From: Symbiodinium natans
Taxonomy: Eukaryota > Sar > Dinophyceae > Suessiales > Symbiodiniaceae
Direction of reading: 5' to 3'
Assembly: GCA_905221605.1 (NCBI GenBank)
Contig: CAJNDS010002195.1
Coordinates: forward strand, 62,001-126,000
DNA length: 64,000 nucleotides
Shown in pieces: positions 33,891 to 44,865 of the stretch. The notes under the pieces were generated by a model. It did no database searches, was not told the DNA's origin, and was given only the letters and a program-made list of their open reading frames with translations. Position 1 is the stretch's first letter. Each line of letters starts with the position of its first letter. Position numbers and translations under genes: made by a program.

Positions 33891-35216
33891 ATCATGCAGA
33901 GTGCAGCCGGGCAACACAAGGCAGCATGCGCAGGCTCCGCCGTCTCAAAAAGCACGGCTCTGGAACCCGCACAGCCGGACAGAATCTTCGCCGCCAGGGC
34001 CGGCGACCCCGGGTAGAGGCCTGCACGTCTGAAAGCCAGAACCCTCGAAGGGCATCGACGGAATTTGGTGTGGTGCAGGATTCGAATTTTCGAAACCTAG
34101 CAGATGGCCTGAGGGTTCTGGGATAGAATTGTTCCAAATGGGCAAAGGTTTGACAGGTAGAGGTGGGGGTTTAACCTGGTGTTGCCTTGGAAGTCGCTCT
34201 GGGTCTGGAAGTTCTGGCAAGCCATGCTGAAGGGCCCAGGACAGCCGCTAGTTCTAATTGCATGCCGCTTGCGATGTCCCCCTTAGAACCTTCGATAGCC
34301 CGAGCTACCGAAGGCCAACTGCAACCCTTACCAGCCAAGATGAGGCTGTTGGACTTTGAGAAGTATCTTAACTCTAGCGACAAGATCGGGTCCAGCCTGA
34401 CTCAGAAGGTGAGTTCTGAAAGGCTTCCACCATGTCCACGTAGTCCTTGATGGGACTAGGCAGCCTTGGATGGACACACTGATCACACACTTCTGAATGA
34501 ATATATTCTTTCACAATCTTGCATAAATATATATATATATACAGAAATGCATATGTGAGTACATATATGTAAACATGCACTTGCAGAGAGAGATAGAGAG
34601 ACAAAGAGAGCCGCGTGGCGTCGGGCCTGGTTTTGCTACCGTTCCACTGCATTCCGCTGCGTATAGTCCTCCAAGATGTATCGAGATGATGTATACACCG
34701 TCTACCTTTTGTGTCGACTGGGACACCGGCATGCGAATCACACTCGGTGCCCTTTGAAGCTGCTCTTCATGTGTTTGTAGTAGTTTGTCCATGTAGCGTT
34801 TGAGTTTCAGGTGTATAGCGCTCTACAGAGTCGATGTAGAAGCACAGCTACTTTCCCAACAGCCGATGCCCGAATCATTGCCAAAGGACCCCAAGATTAG
34901 GAGTCGGTTCCGGTCGACTAGCAACATATCATGGCAGAAGGGCGAGCCCTAAGTGTAGTGAAAACACTTACAACGCAGGCAGCACCTCTCTGCGATCAGA
35001 CCCTAAACTTGGGATGTTCCCCTTACACTAACAGTCCTTTATGGCACAAGGGGGAGCATCCCAACCCTAAACCCTAGAAAGGTTGCGCAGGTCGAGCTTC
35101 TGATATTCATAATATGGACCCAATAAGGTACCCCCCAAAAAAAGGTGGGACAATCTGCTCCCACGTGACTTCAAAAACCAGCAAGGAAACGCATAGAGGC
35201 TGGATTCAGACTAGCT
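33891..35216. other. No gene recognised
   Basis: Contains a short AT microsatellite and GAGA-rich stretch (about 34525-34610) and one CCCTAAA-like stretch at 35063-35077. Confidence 0.35.
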
Positions 35217-35560
35217 TCTTATTCCATCCACTCGCAGATTTCCGAAGGCGTCCAATGCCCTCCTCACTGCGGAGGAAGCCATCCTCTCCCTGAGGATAAA
35301 CAACCCAGCCCCCCCTTGTCTCAAATGTCAAACACAGCTTCGGGCGTAGGCTGAACTCGTTCCACTCCGGCAGCGTAAACTGGCCTCCAGCTTGTACATG
35401 CCGGCGCCGGCATGAGTGTCCACGTAGACAACGGCACATCTCTTGGGCTGCGCGAGACCCATAAGATCCTGGTCATCCACCTCAACTGAACCCTGAATCT
35501 CAAACTGTGCCAAGCCTGGCAAACGAATTTGGACTGGGTTCAATGTTAGACACCCACACA
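35217..35560 (-). CDS. Coding-like exon(s), unknown C-terminal segment
   Basis: Minus-strand reading 'FEIQGSVEVDDQDLMGLAQP' then 'CAVVYVDTHAGAGMYKLE', followed in another frame by 'FTLPEWNEFSLRPKLCLTFE' to a stop at 35206. The frame change needs a short indel or an intron. It may be the 3' part of the repeat-bearing stretch at 35.9-36.6 kb. No RAP domain can be claimed. Confidence 0.35.
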
Positions 35561-35926
35561 TCCATGTCAATCTGCTTTGTCACCACCTTGTTAGGAGCTT
35601 CTGCAACCCCCCAGACGTGGCTTTCCCAGCCTTGGCTCTTTGAATGTCCTGCAGGAGCAACACCAGGACAAGGTGCTTGAAGCAGTCAGGCATGCTACCA
35701 GCTTGCGCATGATGTTCCTCAGCGCAAGGATGCTTGCATTGGCAGGCCATAGGACTTCAGAGAGTATGTTGCGAGCCCTCGTTTGAGAACAATCGAAAGC
35801 TTTGCAAGATGTTTGAAGTGGCCCGCAAGTCAAGTTAAAGTCCCTGTTGGGATCTCTGCTTAGGGTACCCACAAAGGGACGATGACGTAGACTAGGGTAG
35901 TGGCCATGTAACTCCGGCTAGTGACA

Positions 35927-36565
35927 TCAACTTTCTGCATGGTGTGTTTGGCATTCGGCCGAGCCACATATGGACGCCTTAACGCCCACCCAGGTGCTTG
36001 GCTGATGGCAGCCTGGATGGGGGACGTGAACCATTTGCATCGTCTCTGAGACTTCTCTGAGACTTCCGCTTGACAGCAAAGGGGCCTCCAATGCGAGCTC
36101 CCGCACAGGCTGCGATGCCATCGCCCACTGCAGGTCTAAGAGTTCTTGCGCGGAGAACGATGCGAGATGCTCCTCAACTGTCTGAGAGCCTGACAAAAGA
36201 TCACCGGTTTACCAAGCATCTCGACCATGGTTTGCATCAAGACTGTCACTTAAGTGACGCCCTTCGACCAGCATTGTGAATTGTGAAGAACACCGTTCTG
36301 CCAAGGTGCCCAGGCACCCTGGACAAGCGCTCGACGCAGACGATCTGAAGACAGAAAGGCTGAAAGGCTTCGAGAGATCTGCACAAGTGGCCGGAAGTGA
36401 AGTACTGGAACTACTGCGCCTGGGCATACGGAAGCAGCAGTGAAGGCAGCCGCAGAAGTGGCGAGGCCCTGAGGCGAGAATTGAGGAACCAAAGGCACCT
36501 GAGATTGACAGGACTCTTCGAGCTGTGGCGGTGTTCGTCAGCTCTTTGCAGTGAAGGCACCGCAT
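35927..36565 (-). pseudogene. Eroded OPR/HPR-type repeats
   Basis: Minus-strand frames carry phrases close to the repeat consensus of the gene at 38.4-40 kb: 'CKELTNTATA' (about 36535-36560), 'FSPQGLATSAAAFTAAS' (about 36430-36480) and 'FSAQELLDLQWAMAS' (about 36115-36160). The W-A-x-A core is partly lost and frames change between units. Likely a decayed copy of, or 3' extension to, the neighbouring gene. Confidence 0.4.
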
Positions 36566-36570
36566 GCTTG

Positions 36571-38150
36571 GCTAGCCTGAGCTTGGCCAGCAATCATCAC
36601 AAGCTTGCTTACAGACTAATGGCCCGTGCTCACCCTTGAAGCAGGCGAGCTTTTGGGTGGGGAGCAGTTGAGCCGTGAAGTACGGCACCTTGGAATGTAC
36701 ATCGCGAATTCCCGCACTAGGTTCACCTCGGGTTCGGGTGGTTTGCAAGTTGGGGTTTCCAGTTTCTAGATGTGAGAAGGTTCGCCATGCAAGACGGCTC
36801 CAAACCCACATTTTTAGAGCATTGATGAGTTACAAAGCGTCCGGGTTTCCAAGGTGTGTGTGTGCGTGCGTGTAGAGTGAGTGAAATACCTCCGTGAGTG
36901 ATCGAGCGGGCGATTGTGTGGAGTGAGGAAGTAGTGCCAGTGAGGAGCTTTGCCATTGTGCGCAAAGCAGGGCTTAAGCGAAGTCAGGGGCAGCACGTGT
37001 GGTATTCATGTCCTATCATTGGTGCATGTTTTTTGGGCCCCGGTCCCAGTTAGGCCTGTGCTTGGGATCCCCTATTTCAAAACCATGACCCCCGACGTTC
37101 AAGGTTTGCGAAGTCGGGGTTCTTCATGTAGACAACAGCTAGATTCACAAGCGTTTGAGTGTCGATAGCTTCTCCTTTAGGTACTGACTACCAATAGTGC
37201 TCCCGATAGTGCTTCTGCCAGTCACTGTATCACAATCACGATAGCCCTTATATATTCGGACAGCGTTGCGTATGCTTTGATAGCACGTGCAATTTGATCA
37301 ATTTTTAACAGGAGGGCTGGCAGGGAGGGGCGCCGCGTTTTGACCACGATGTGTACTGGCGAGTTTGTCTCGATGAAACTCACTTAAGGGCTCAAAAACG
37401 GCGTGTTGCCATCGCCACTATTATGGCCTTTGGACCCTCGAATCTCGGTGGACCCGGAGTGTACTGTTTGGGAGGGATTTCCTCAAACAAATCCAACTGA
37501 AGGTCAGATGCAAACATGTCTCTACTACAAGGTCTATCCCTGGAATCTTGCCCTCAGCTCGCACTGCCAAATGATCTTGTTTCAGTCCTCGGGTTTGAAC
37601 GAAACTTGTATGGAAACATGGTTTAACCCATTTTTACAAAGGCAACGCACACATGGCGCTCTGTTGCACCAGTCCTTCGTCAAGGTGCTTCAACATCAGC
37701 GGCTGCGGGGCTGCGTCCGCCTGGTCTAGTGAAAGGCGGGGGAGGCTTTTTTCCACACGTGACATGCCATCTGTAGGCATGTCTCATCAAGCTTTGTCCC
37801 GACTTCCTAGAGGCGCCAGGTCCTGTAGCTTAGGGCTTGTTTAGGGTTTAGGGTTTAGGTTAAGGGTTCAGGGTTACTCTAAATTTCTACTCATGACGAT
37901 GGTGCAGCCTTGGCCAGCGCCCAGGCCAACATCGCAACGTCACGGGCATTGAGGCTCAGGACATTCTGCTCAGCCTGGCTTCAGCATGCTCTCCAATCAT
38001 CTGCTCTCTGACCGTAAGCCGTCTAGCGGCCGTGGCACGACACGCCATGTCCTCATGCACACAAGTGCGAAAACAGCACATTCTCAGTGACAGCGCAGGA
38101 AGGATCAGAATCACGACTTCTTCCCAAACATGTTGCTTGTTGCAACAGCA
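36571..38150. other. Mostly non-coding
   Basis: No supported exon. A TTTAGGG-like tract is at 37829-37875. Confidence 0.4.
37829..37875. repeat. Telomere-like tract, TTTAGGG orientation
   Basis: About 5 imperfect units. Confidence 0.85.
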
Positions 38151-38159
38151 ACCATGAGC

Positions 38160-39966
38160 CGCATGAAGGACGGATCAGCGCTTTGAACGCATCGTGCAAA
38201 AGATCCTGGGTGTGTGGGGTTTGATTTTGGTGGGTGGAACTGCAAGCCTGATTGGCGATGGCCAGCATGAAGCGACGCTGCTCCTCCTCCAGGTCCTTGG
38301 ATGGAAAGCAGACGAGCCCAGCAAAGCAGCATCCAGTGCAACCAACAACTTTATATTCCAGAGTGCAGCATTCCACAGTCTTGCTGAGACTCTGCTTTTG
38401 CAAAGGCCCATGCCAGCTTCGCAAGGTTGGGCCCGTCCAGTGATGACAGCCGAGGAAGCGCCTGATCTGCCAGAGCCTGAAAAAGCTCACCTGAGCAGCG
38501 TGAGCCACAGATTACGACTATCGCATTTGCAGCGCCTACCCTCCGCTTGCAGCCTGATGCCACAACTGTCACAACTATTGCCAAACAAGCAACTCTCAAT
38601 GTGGCCCACTTTGGCAAAGGCCCAGGCTGCACGCGCCAGGCCCGGCCCATTGAACGACGAGACGCGCTGCAGACAACAATCAGCCAATGAGGACAGCAGG
38701 GCCTCGCAACTGCTGCGTACGCAAACGTCTACATACACGTCTAAACTATATACAGTTTCTACATACATAATACATGTCCATATACATAAACATAGACATA
38801 GACGAAGACGACGAAACACAGGATGCTGAGGTCCTCGTATTCCTCCGCTACGTCCAGCCAAGCGTAAGCCCACGTCAAGCTCGCCAGCTCCTGCCCACAT
38901 GCCCATGCTGACGCTTGACACTCTGCCTGGTACAGCACACTGTTCTTGCTGCAACTGTGTGTAGCTGCATGTCTGGGCATTCCGCATCCCCCGCTCCTGG
39001 GGCTTGAACTCCGCCGCGCTTGCTAAGAACATGTCTGACAGTCCGCGAAGCAAAGGCTCATGACGAGTCTCTGCCTGATGCCGCTGAAAACAAATTTTCC
39101 ACGACAATGTGACGACAATGTGAGGCAACATGTGCACATGTGAAAGGAGCAAAAAAACAAACGCGAGAACTTCCAGACAACACTTTGCTGTACATGTTTT
39201 GCACATTGAGGCAGGGTGACCGGCCTTGGCAAAAGCCCAGGCCGCATTTGCTGCATCTTGCCTGTTCAGTCCGCTTTCAGACCGCCTCCCAACTGTTCTT
39301 TTTCAATATGTCGATCAGCAGGTCCCAAGTACACCCCTGAAACAGCGAGCCCAGTGAGGAATAGCGAACATGAGCAGGTGGAGGGTCCTGTTGAAGCTAC
39401 TGAGCTCGGCGGCCGCTCGATGCGCCAGGTTCTTCATAAGCATCGGCTCATCCGCCTTGCCGGGGAAATACTACCAATCGATCAAGAACCCCAAAAAAAG
39501 ACAATATTCTACCTTATAAGGGGAACATTTTAAGGATTATCTTTTTTCATTTTTGGGGGCGTTCTTAAGCAAATAGTAGGAAAGCACACGATAATTCTCC
39601 TTAGCATTCGCTCTGCGCAAGCGCGCCTCCATCTTGGCTATTGCCCAGGCCAGGTTGACAGCTTCTTTGCCACTCAGCTGTTCCCATCGAGCAGCCACCT
39701 CTCCAGCCAAAAGACGCACCAACGGATCCGACGGGGCCTGAAGAGTCTTGCAAAACAAGCGTTCCTCGTTCTTTGTTGCCGCGAAACATGGGAGCGCCTA
39801 AGCGCAGGACGCAGAGTTCCAGCTTCGCCACTGACCAAGCAATGATGCCCAGATCTTTCGCAGAAAAAGCAGGGATCTGCGCCATTACAGCTTTCACCAA
39901 CGCTGCATGGAGCTGCTGCTCCTCCTTCGGCACAACCTCACCCCACACACCGAGCCCTATAAATCT
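38160..39966 (-). CDS. OPR/HPR-type helical-repeat protein (probable organelle RNA-binding)
   Basis: A minus-strand multi-exon gene with at least six repeats of about 36-37 residues, each ending in a W-A-x-A-type core: AWSVAKLEL, AWAIAKMEA, AWAFAKAGH, TWAYAWLDV, AWAFAKVGH and AWAFAKAES. Octotricopeptide and heptatricopeptide proteins of this type bind organellar RNA in algae and apicomplexans; the role here is inferred from that. Exons that fit: about 39811-39966, 39600-39737, 39190-39345, 38997-39074, 38820-38890, 38594-38712 and 38380-38490, with introns of 73, 106, 107 and 103 bases keeping repeat spacing and frame. A downstream segment with 'LEEEQRRFMLAIANQA' (about 38240-38300) probably belongs too. 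One frame change near 39290 is unexplained. No start codon or targeting peptide was located, so the 5' end is incomplete. Confidence 0.7.
38713..38819 (-). other. Intron in the OPR/HPR gene
   Basis: 107-base GT-AG intron (ATCCT|GTGTTTCG ... TACGCAG|CAG), phase 2. It contains an ACATAC/ATAGAC-like microsatellite. It restores the repeat as LSIL-SCEALL. Confidence 0.6.
38891..38996 (-). other. GA-AG intron flanked by a direct repeat
   Basis: 106 bases, beginning GAGCGGGG and ending GTGGGCAG. The word CAGGAGC occurs at both junctions, so splicing is only possible with a GA donor if the acceptor is AG. Removing it rebuilds one repeat exactly (FKPQ-ELASLTWAYAW). GA and GC donors are known from dinoflagellate genomes. 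Confidence 0.6.
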
Positions 39967-41751
39967 AGGGATTTTGTTGCCACATCTTCAGAATTCGGCC
40001 CTAGATGTTGCTGATTGTGGCTCAGGGCTCTGCTCCCCTTTCCGCCCGGCCAAGAACCCAAGCCAGGGCAGAGAGATCTTTTGGAAGCAGTGTGGGGACA
40101 ATGGCTTCAGCCTGCAGAACAACGGGAACAAAGCGGTCCATCGATCATACCGAGCCGTTTTTCACACAAGCACCTCATGCAAGAGGCATCGCCAAGCTGC
40201 CAGATGCTTTGAAGCCGTGCCACGAGAAAACCTCAACCGTGCATCTTTCAAGCCGCTTGCATAAGCACTGCCATTATGCCATGAAGGCCGCGTGATCACA
40301 CGTGTCTCAACAGTGTGTCCAGAGCATGCCACCAAGGTGCACGACGCAGCGTATGGCCGTAATGGTGTTCACGGCATCAAAGTTCAGAGCATGGCGTTTC
40401 CACAATCGAAGAGCCTGCACACGTCGCAGGGTTACGACCCGGGCGGTTACGACCCGGGCTTGCTAGACAAACTCATGTCCGCAACCACTCAACATTGAAA
40501 ACGTAAATGAAGCCCACCTCGGAACCTTTGGCTTTCACCAAAGCTTGCTGAAGCACTCGCGGACTGTTGGAGCCTGACTGCAAACGTGCATCACCGAATC
40601 CCGCATACAACCACAACTGCTGTTCTACAACGTCTACAGCGCAACTACCCACGCAGACGAATCATTGAAAAAAGCGGCACGTAGAATCAATACAAACCCT
40701 TTATCTGCAAACATAGACAAGATTCCCACTTGCGAGAAAGTTCTCCTCAACACTTTCACAGGCACTGAACACATGGCAGTTCAGCGTCAATCTTGAGCCG
40801 CATTGTCGGACACAAAGCTGCGCTTTTTTTATCCAAAGCACCTTTGCCTTCTTACAGTACAAGCTTGTTCGGTCAGATCTTGCTGGGCACGTGGGGTACC
40901 ACAAAAACAGCAATTTTTCCTTGCCCCGCTCAACAATCACATGACTCTGCACATCCGAATGTGCAAATGTATGTCACCAATCCTGGCAACAGAAAGCCAC
41001 ACCCATCAAGAATGGTTTACCATAAAACGGGTTTTCTGTCCTACCAAATTCGAATTCGCAGGAAACCTCTACTTTTTCTATTTTCGTTGGAAAACCTCCG
41101 TTTCCCTTTAAGATGAAGTAGAAGAACACGCGTTCCGTCTGCATTTTAAAGAAAAGCCAATTTTCACAGTTTAAGGTCAAATTGTCGGGAGCTGCATGCG
41201 TGGAAAGCAGAACGCAACATAACTTTACCATGATGTGGCAGACCGCATCCAAATCCATGACCTGCTACGCACGTTGGAGCAACAAGTGCATCCGGCCATG
41301 TCGCGCAGTCTTCGCGCATCCGGCGAAAAAAGCGCAGCAGACGGGTTGGATTGGGCCGTGCAAGAAGTCGAGTGCAACTGCGCTCTGGACTCTGTGGACT
41401 CCGAAGAGGCAAAGGGGCGAGCTGTGTGAGCTGTGCCTTGAGAGCATGTTCGGTGGATCCGATGTGGGCACTCCAGAGCCCACTTCAGGCAACGGTGGCT
41501 GGCCCATGCGCAGAAGCAGTGCACATGTGTATGGCACAGAGGACGCCGGCTACAACCCCAAGAAGGCCGCGGCAAGCTTCGGAAGGTTGGGATGAATGTC
41601 CACAGGCCCCATGCGACGGGTCAACCGGTCCATGGAAGAGACTCATGGCTCAACCGATGCAGCGAAACACCAAACACCTTAAACGCGAAAATTCCCTAAC
41701 AATCACGAATCGGAACCCAACAGCCACCATTCAGTTACGTCCTGTAGCAAC
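39967..41751. other. No gene recognised
   Basis: Several frames are open on both strands (for example 40793-41116 plus), without motif or splice-bounded limits. It includes the 5' flank of the OPR/HPR gene. Confidence 0.35.
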
Positions 41752-42399
41752 GTGTGCTTCGGAACTTTCAAGAATGAGTTTGGCAAAGCGCTTGTGGCTC
41801 GATATGCTCAATGCTGCGGCAGCCGGGCAGCATCTGGACAAGTAACCTTGGACAGCATGCAGAAACTTGAGTACTGCTCAGGGTCTGATGTGCTTCTTGA
41901 GGTATCATCTTTTGGCTCCCCACCCTGTGCATCCTGTGCTTACACTCAGAAATTGCGCTCAGCAGAGTAAGGAACTTGCGCCATCAGAGCCGAAACCCGA
42001 CACTTTAAGCCCTGTAGGGTTGAGGGTTTAGGCCGAAAATTAAGACCTAAGGTGCTAGGCACACACACACACAAAGTTCAACAAGGCTCTCAAGCCTACG
42101 AAAGCAATGAGCACTGGACAGTAGTCACCCAAAGCGCCCCCAAAAGCCGAAACCTTGCAAAAACAGAAACGTCCCTTGCCAGTTGCTTCGCTCTCCACAA
42201 GCATCTTAGAGTCTCCATTCCGTGAAACGACAAGCCAAGGCAGACCGCAAAACGGTGGTTGTTGAGACAGCACGATTACCCTATAATTCCCACACACAAG
42301 CCATGAACGCCTGAAGCACTCAAGCGAGTCAGACTTTTTCTTTCCTGTTGAGCAGTGCAAGTGCCCTTCGAGGGGGGCCCTGCTACATAGTCATTCCCA

Positions 42400-42841
42400 T
42401 CATGCACACGTTCCGCCCGGGCAAGAGCCGGAGTCGCACTCATCTTTGTTCGAACATGAGTCCCCTTTGGGCTTGAGCGCCTTCCCCGTCAACTTCGCTT
42501 GCACGTGCTCCTTGATTGCCTCCCCGTGACTGAGGCCCTGCTCCATCTCTTGCTCCTAACCAGGATAGGTTTTCCTATGCAGCACAGGTCTGGGAATGGG
42601 CGAGGCTTTCCGGAAAGCTCTGAAGGCGCTAGCAGCCCTACACCTAAACCTACCGGAAGCTCTACAGACTCATGGGCTGTACTACATAAGGGGCGGCCGT
42701 CTCCTTTGCCATGTGAGAGCCAGCGACGACGGTGGCGTCATTGTCATCGTTGCTCTCCTCCACGCGCGTGCTGGCTACCGGCGGCACCACACCCGCGACA
42801 AGCAATGCCAAGGCGATGAAGATGCTACAACGAGCTACCAT
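42400..42841 (-). pseudogene. Secreted Cys-containing small protein, copy A, with premature stop
   Basis: Same structure as the copy at 43509-43950: exon 1 42666-42841, intron 42575-42665, exon 2 42400-42574. The signal-peptide exon is identical in sequence, but in exon 2 a single change (plus strand g to a at 42558) turns a Gln codon into TAG at 42556-42558. The predicted product stops early in exon 2 and loses the whole C-terminal cysteine cluster. The rest of exon 2 is intact, so the change is recent, or is removed by alternative splicing or RNA editing, or is an assembly error. Confidence 0.8.
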
Positions 42842-43148
42842 GGCTTCGCACACGTGTGCTTGGGAACTTTCAAGAATGAGTTTGGCAAAGCGCTTGTGGC
42901 TCGATATGCTCAATGCTGCGGCAGCCGGGCAGCATCTGGACAAGTAACCTTGGACAGCAAGCAGAAACTTAAGTACTGCTCAGGGTCTGATGTGCTTTTT
43001 GAGGTATCATCTTTTGGCTCCCCACCCTGTGCATCCTGTGCTTACACTCAGAAATTGCGCTCAGCAGAGTAAGGAACTTGTGCCATCAGAGCCTAAACCC
43101 GACACTTTAAGCCCTGTAGGGTTGAGGGTTTAGGCCGAAAATTAAGAC

Positions 43149-43469
43149 CTAAGGGCTAGGCACACACACACACACACACACAAAGTTCAACAAGGCTCTC
43201 AAGCCTACGAAAGCAATGAGCACTGGACAGTAGTCACCCAAAGCGCCCCCAAAAGCCGAAACCTTGCAAAAAAAGAAACGTCCCTTGCCAGTTGCTTCGC
43301 TCTCCACAAGCATCTTAGAGTCTCCATTCCGTGAAACGACAAGCCAAGGCAGACCGCAAAACGGTGGTTGTTGAGACAGCACGATTACCCTATAATTCCC
43401 ACACACAAGCCATGAACGCCTGAAGCACTCAAGCGAGTCAGACTTTTTCTTTCCTGTTGAGCAGTGCAA
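43149..43469 (-). CDS. Conserved ORF beside the secreted-protein gene, unknown
   Basis: In each unit a second minus-strand frame of 101-106 codons follows the secreted-protein gene (42055-42360 in the first unit). The two copies differ by one replacement (Cys to Phe) apart from the CA-repeat end. It contains 'SWLVCGNYRVIVLSQQPP' and 'AFGGALGDYCPVLIAFVGL'. It starts on a non-ATG codon and could simply be 3' flank. Near identity reflects recent duplication and is not proof of coding. Confidence 0.25.
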   Translation of the reverse strand: MHCSTGKKKSDSLECFRRSWLVCGNYRVIVLSQQPPFCGLPWLVVSRNGDSKMLVESEATGKGRFFFCKVSAFGGALGDYCPVLIAFVGLRALLNFVCVCVCVPSP

Positions 43470-43508
43470 GTGCCCTTCGAGGGGGGCCCTGCTACATAGT
43501 CATTCCCA

Positions 43509-43950
43509 TCATGCACACGTTCCGCCCGGGCAAGAGCCGGAGTCGCACTCATCTTTGTTCGAACATGAGTCCCCTTTGGGCTTGAGCGCCTTCCCCGTCA
43601 ACTTCGCTTGCACGTGCTCCTTGATTGCCTCCCCGTGACTGAGGCCCTGCTCCATCTCTTGCTCCTGACCAGGATAGGTTTTCCTATGCAGCACAGGTCT
43701 GGGAATGGGCGAGGCTTTCCGGAAAGCTCTGAAGGCGCTAGCAGCCCTACACCTAAACCTACCGGAAGCTCTACAGACTCATGGGCTGTACTACATAAGG
43801 GGCGGCCGTCTCCTTTGCCATGTGAGAGCCAGCGACGACGGTGGCGTCATTGTCATCGTTGCTCTCCTCCACGCGCGTGCTGGCTACCGGCGGCACCACA
43901 CCCGCGACAAGCAATGCCAAGGCGATGAAGATGCTACAACGAGCTACCAT
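43509..43950 (-). CDS. Small secreted protein with C-terminal cysteine cluster, copy B (intact)
   Basis: A two-exon gene: exon 1 43775-43950 (ATG at 43950), a 91-base GT-AG intron 43684-43774 (AGTCT|GTAGAG ... GCATAG|GAAA), exon 2 43509-43683 ending TGA. The product is 116 residues. Residues 1-24 look like a signal peptide: a charged start, hydrophobic core 'IFIALALLVAGVV', and a likely cut near 'PVAS'. Then comes an acidic, Asn/Asp-rich segment, a Gln/Glu-rich helix, a basic stretch, and a C-terminus with four cysteines spaced C-x5-C-x4-C-x4-C ('CSNKDECDSGSCPGGTCA'). It is predicted to be secreted or to enter the endomembrane system. The family is not recognised; the cysteine pattern suggests two disulphides but no known fold. 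Copies in tandem suggest a dosage or diversification role (inference). Confidence 0.75.
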
Positions 43951-44069
43951 GGCTTCGCACACGTGTGCTTGGGAACTTTCAAGAATGAGTTTGGCAAAGC
44001 GCTTGTGGCTCGATATGCTCAATGCTGCGGCAGCCGGGCAGCATCTGGACAAGTAACCTTGGACAGCAT

Positions 44070-44250
44070 ATAGAAGCTAAAGTACCATGTTTGAGTGATT
44101 TGAGGTGTTGCGGGCTGCTGGGGTGTGTATATATATATATATATGGTCCAGGACTGCCACGCCCACCCCCCCACCCCCATGGTATCCCCCCCCCACCCTC
44201 CCTTGCATCCCTACCCCCACCCCGCCCCCCTCCCCCTCCCCCGCGCCCCC
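44070..44250. other. Junction between the gene array and the minisatellite
   Basis: Contains a short (TA)n run at about 44126-44145 and C-rich sequence. No gene. Confidence 0.6.
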
Positions 44251-44645
44251 CCTGTGGTGTGGGTGTGGTTGTGGGTTCAAGGTTTAAGATTTAATAAACC
44301 CGCGCCCCTCCTGTGGTGTGGGTGTGGTTGGGGGGTTAGGGTTTAAGTTTTAATACCCCCGCGTCCCCCTGTACTGTGGGTGTGGTTGGGGCTTCAGGGT
44401 TTAAGGTGTAATAACCCCGCGCCCCCCCCTGTGGTGTGGGTGTGGTTGGGGCTTCAGGGCTTAAGGTTTAATAACCCCTTTGCTGTGGTGTGGGTGTGGT
44501 TGGGGGGTTAGGGTTTAAGGTTTAATACCCCCGCGCCCCCCCCCCCCCCCTGTGGTGCAAGCATGGTTGGGGGTTCGGGTTTGGGGTTTAAGGTCCCCCC
44601 CCCCCCTGTGGTGTGGGATTAGAGGTAAGGGTTTAAGGTTTAGGT
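44251..44645. repeat. GC-skewed minisatellite, ~55-65 bp unit, about 7 copies
   Basis: Each unit has TGTGGTGTGGGTGTGGTTGG, then a telomere-like GGGTTTAAGGTTTAATA core, then CCCGCG and a C-run of variable length. Long C and G runs and GGG-rich segments make quadruplex formation plausible. Further poly-G (about 44670-44687) and (AT)n (44686-44719) follow. Confidence 0.9.
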
Positions 44646-44865
44646 GGAGGGGGAGGGGGCATACCATTGGGGGGGGGGGGGGGGGGTATGTATGTATATA
44701 TATATATATATATATATACAATGTGCATATGTATGAGGTGCAAGAAACCCAAACAGTGTAGACCTGCATCAGACGTCCACAGAGCCTGCCATGTCTGGCC
44801 TTAGAGGCTTGGAACATCGAATCTGGGCTCCCCCAAGGCCCCATTCCCTAAGCCCCAAAACTTTA

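Larger units (their letters stand above)
41752..44069. repeat. Tandem array of ~1.1-kb gene-bearing units
   Basis: Two nearly identical units (41752-42854 and 42855-43963, about 1103 and 1109 bases) and the first ~106 bases of a third (43964-44069). Unit starts share 'gtgtgctt', then 'ggaactttcaagaatgag'. Differences are few: point changes, and a CA microsatellite longer in the second unit (about 43161-43182) than in the first (about 42060-42074). Each full unit carries one copy of the secreted-protein gene on the minus strand. Gene families in head-to-tail arrays are typical of dinoflagellates. Confidence 0.95.

Noticed and set aside
44077-44294. Pro-rich or Gly-rich frames over C/G runs
   Set aside because: Produced by the C-rich minisatellite.
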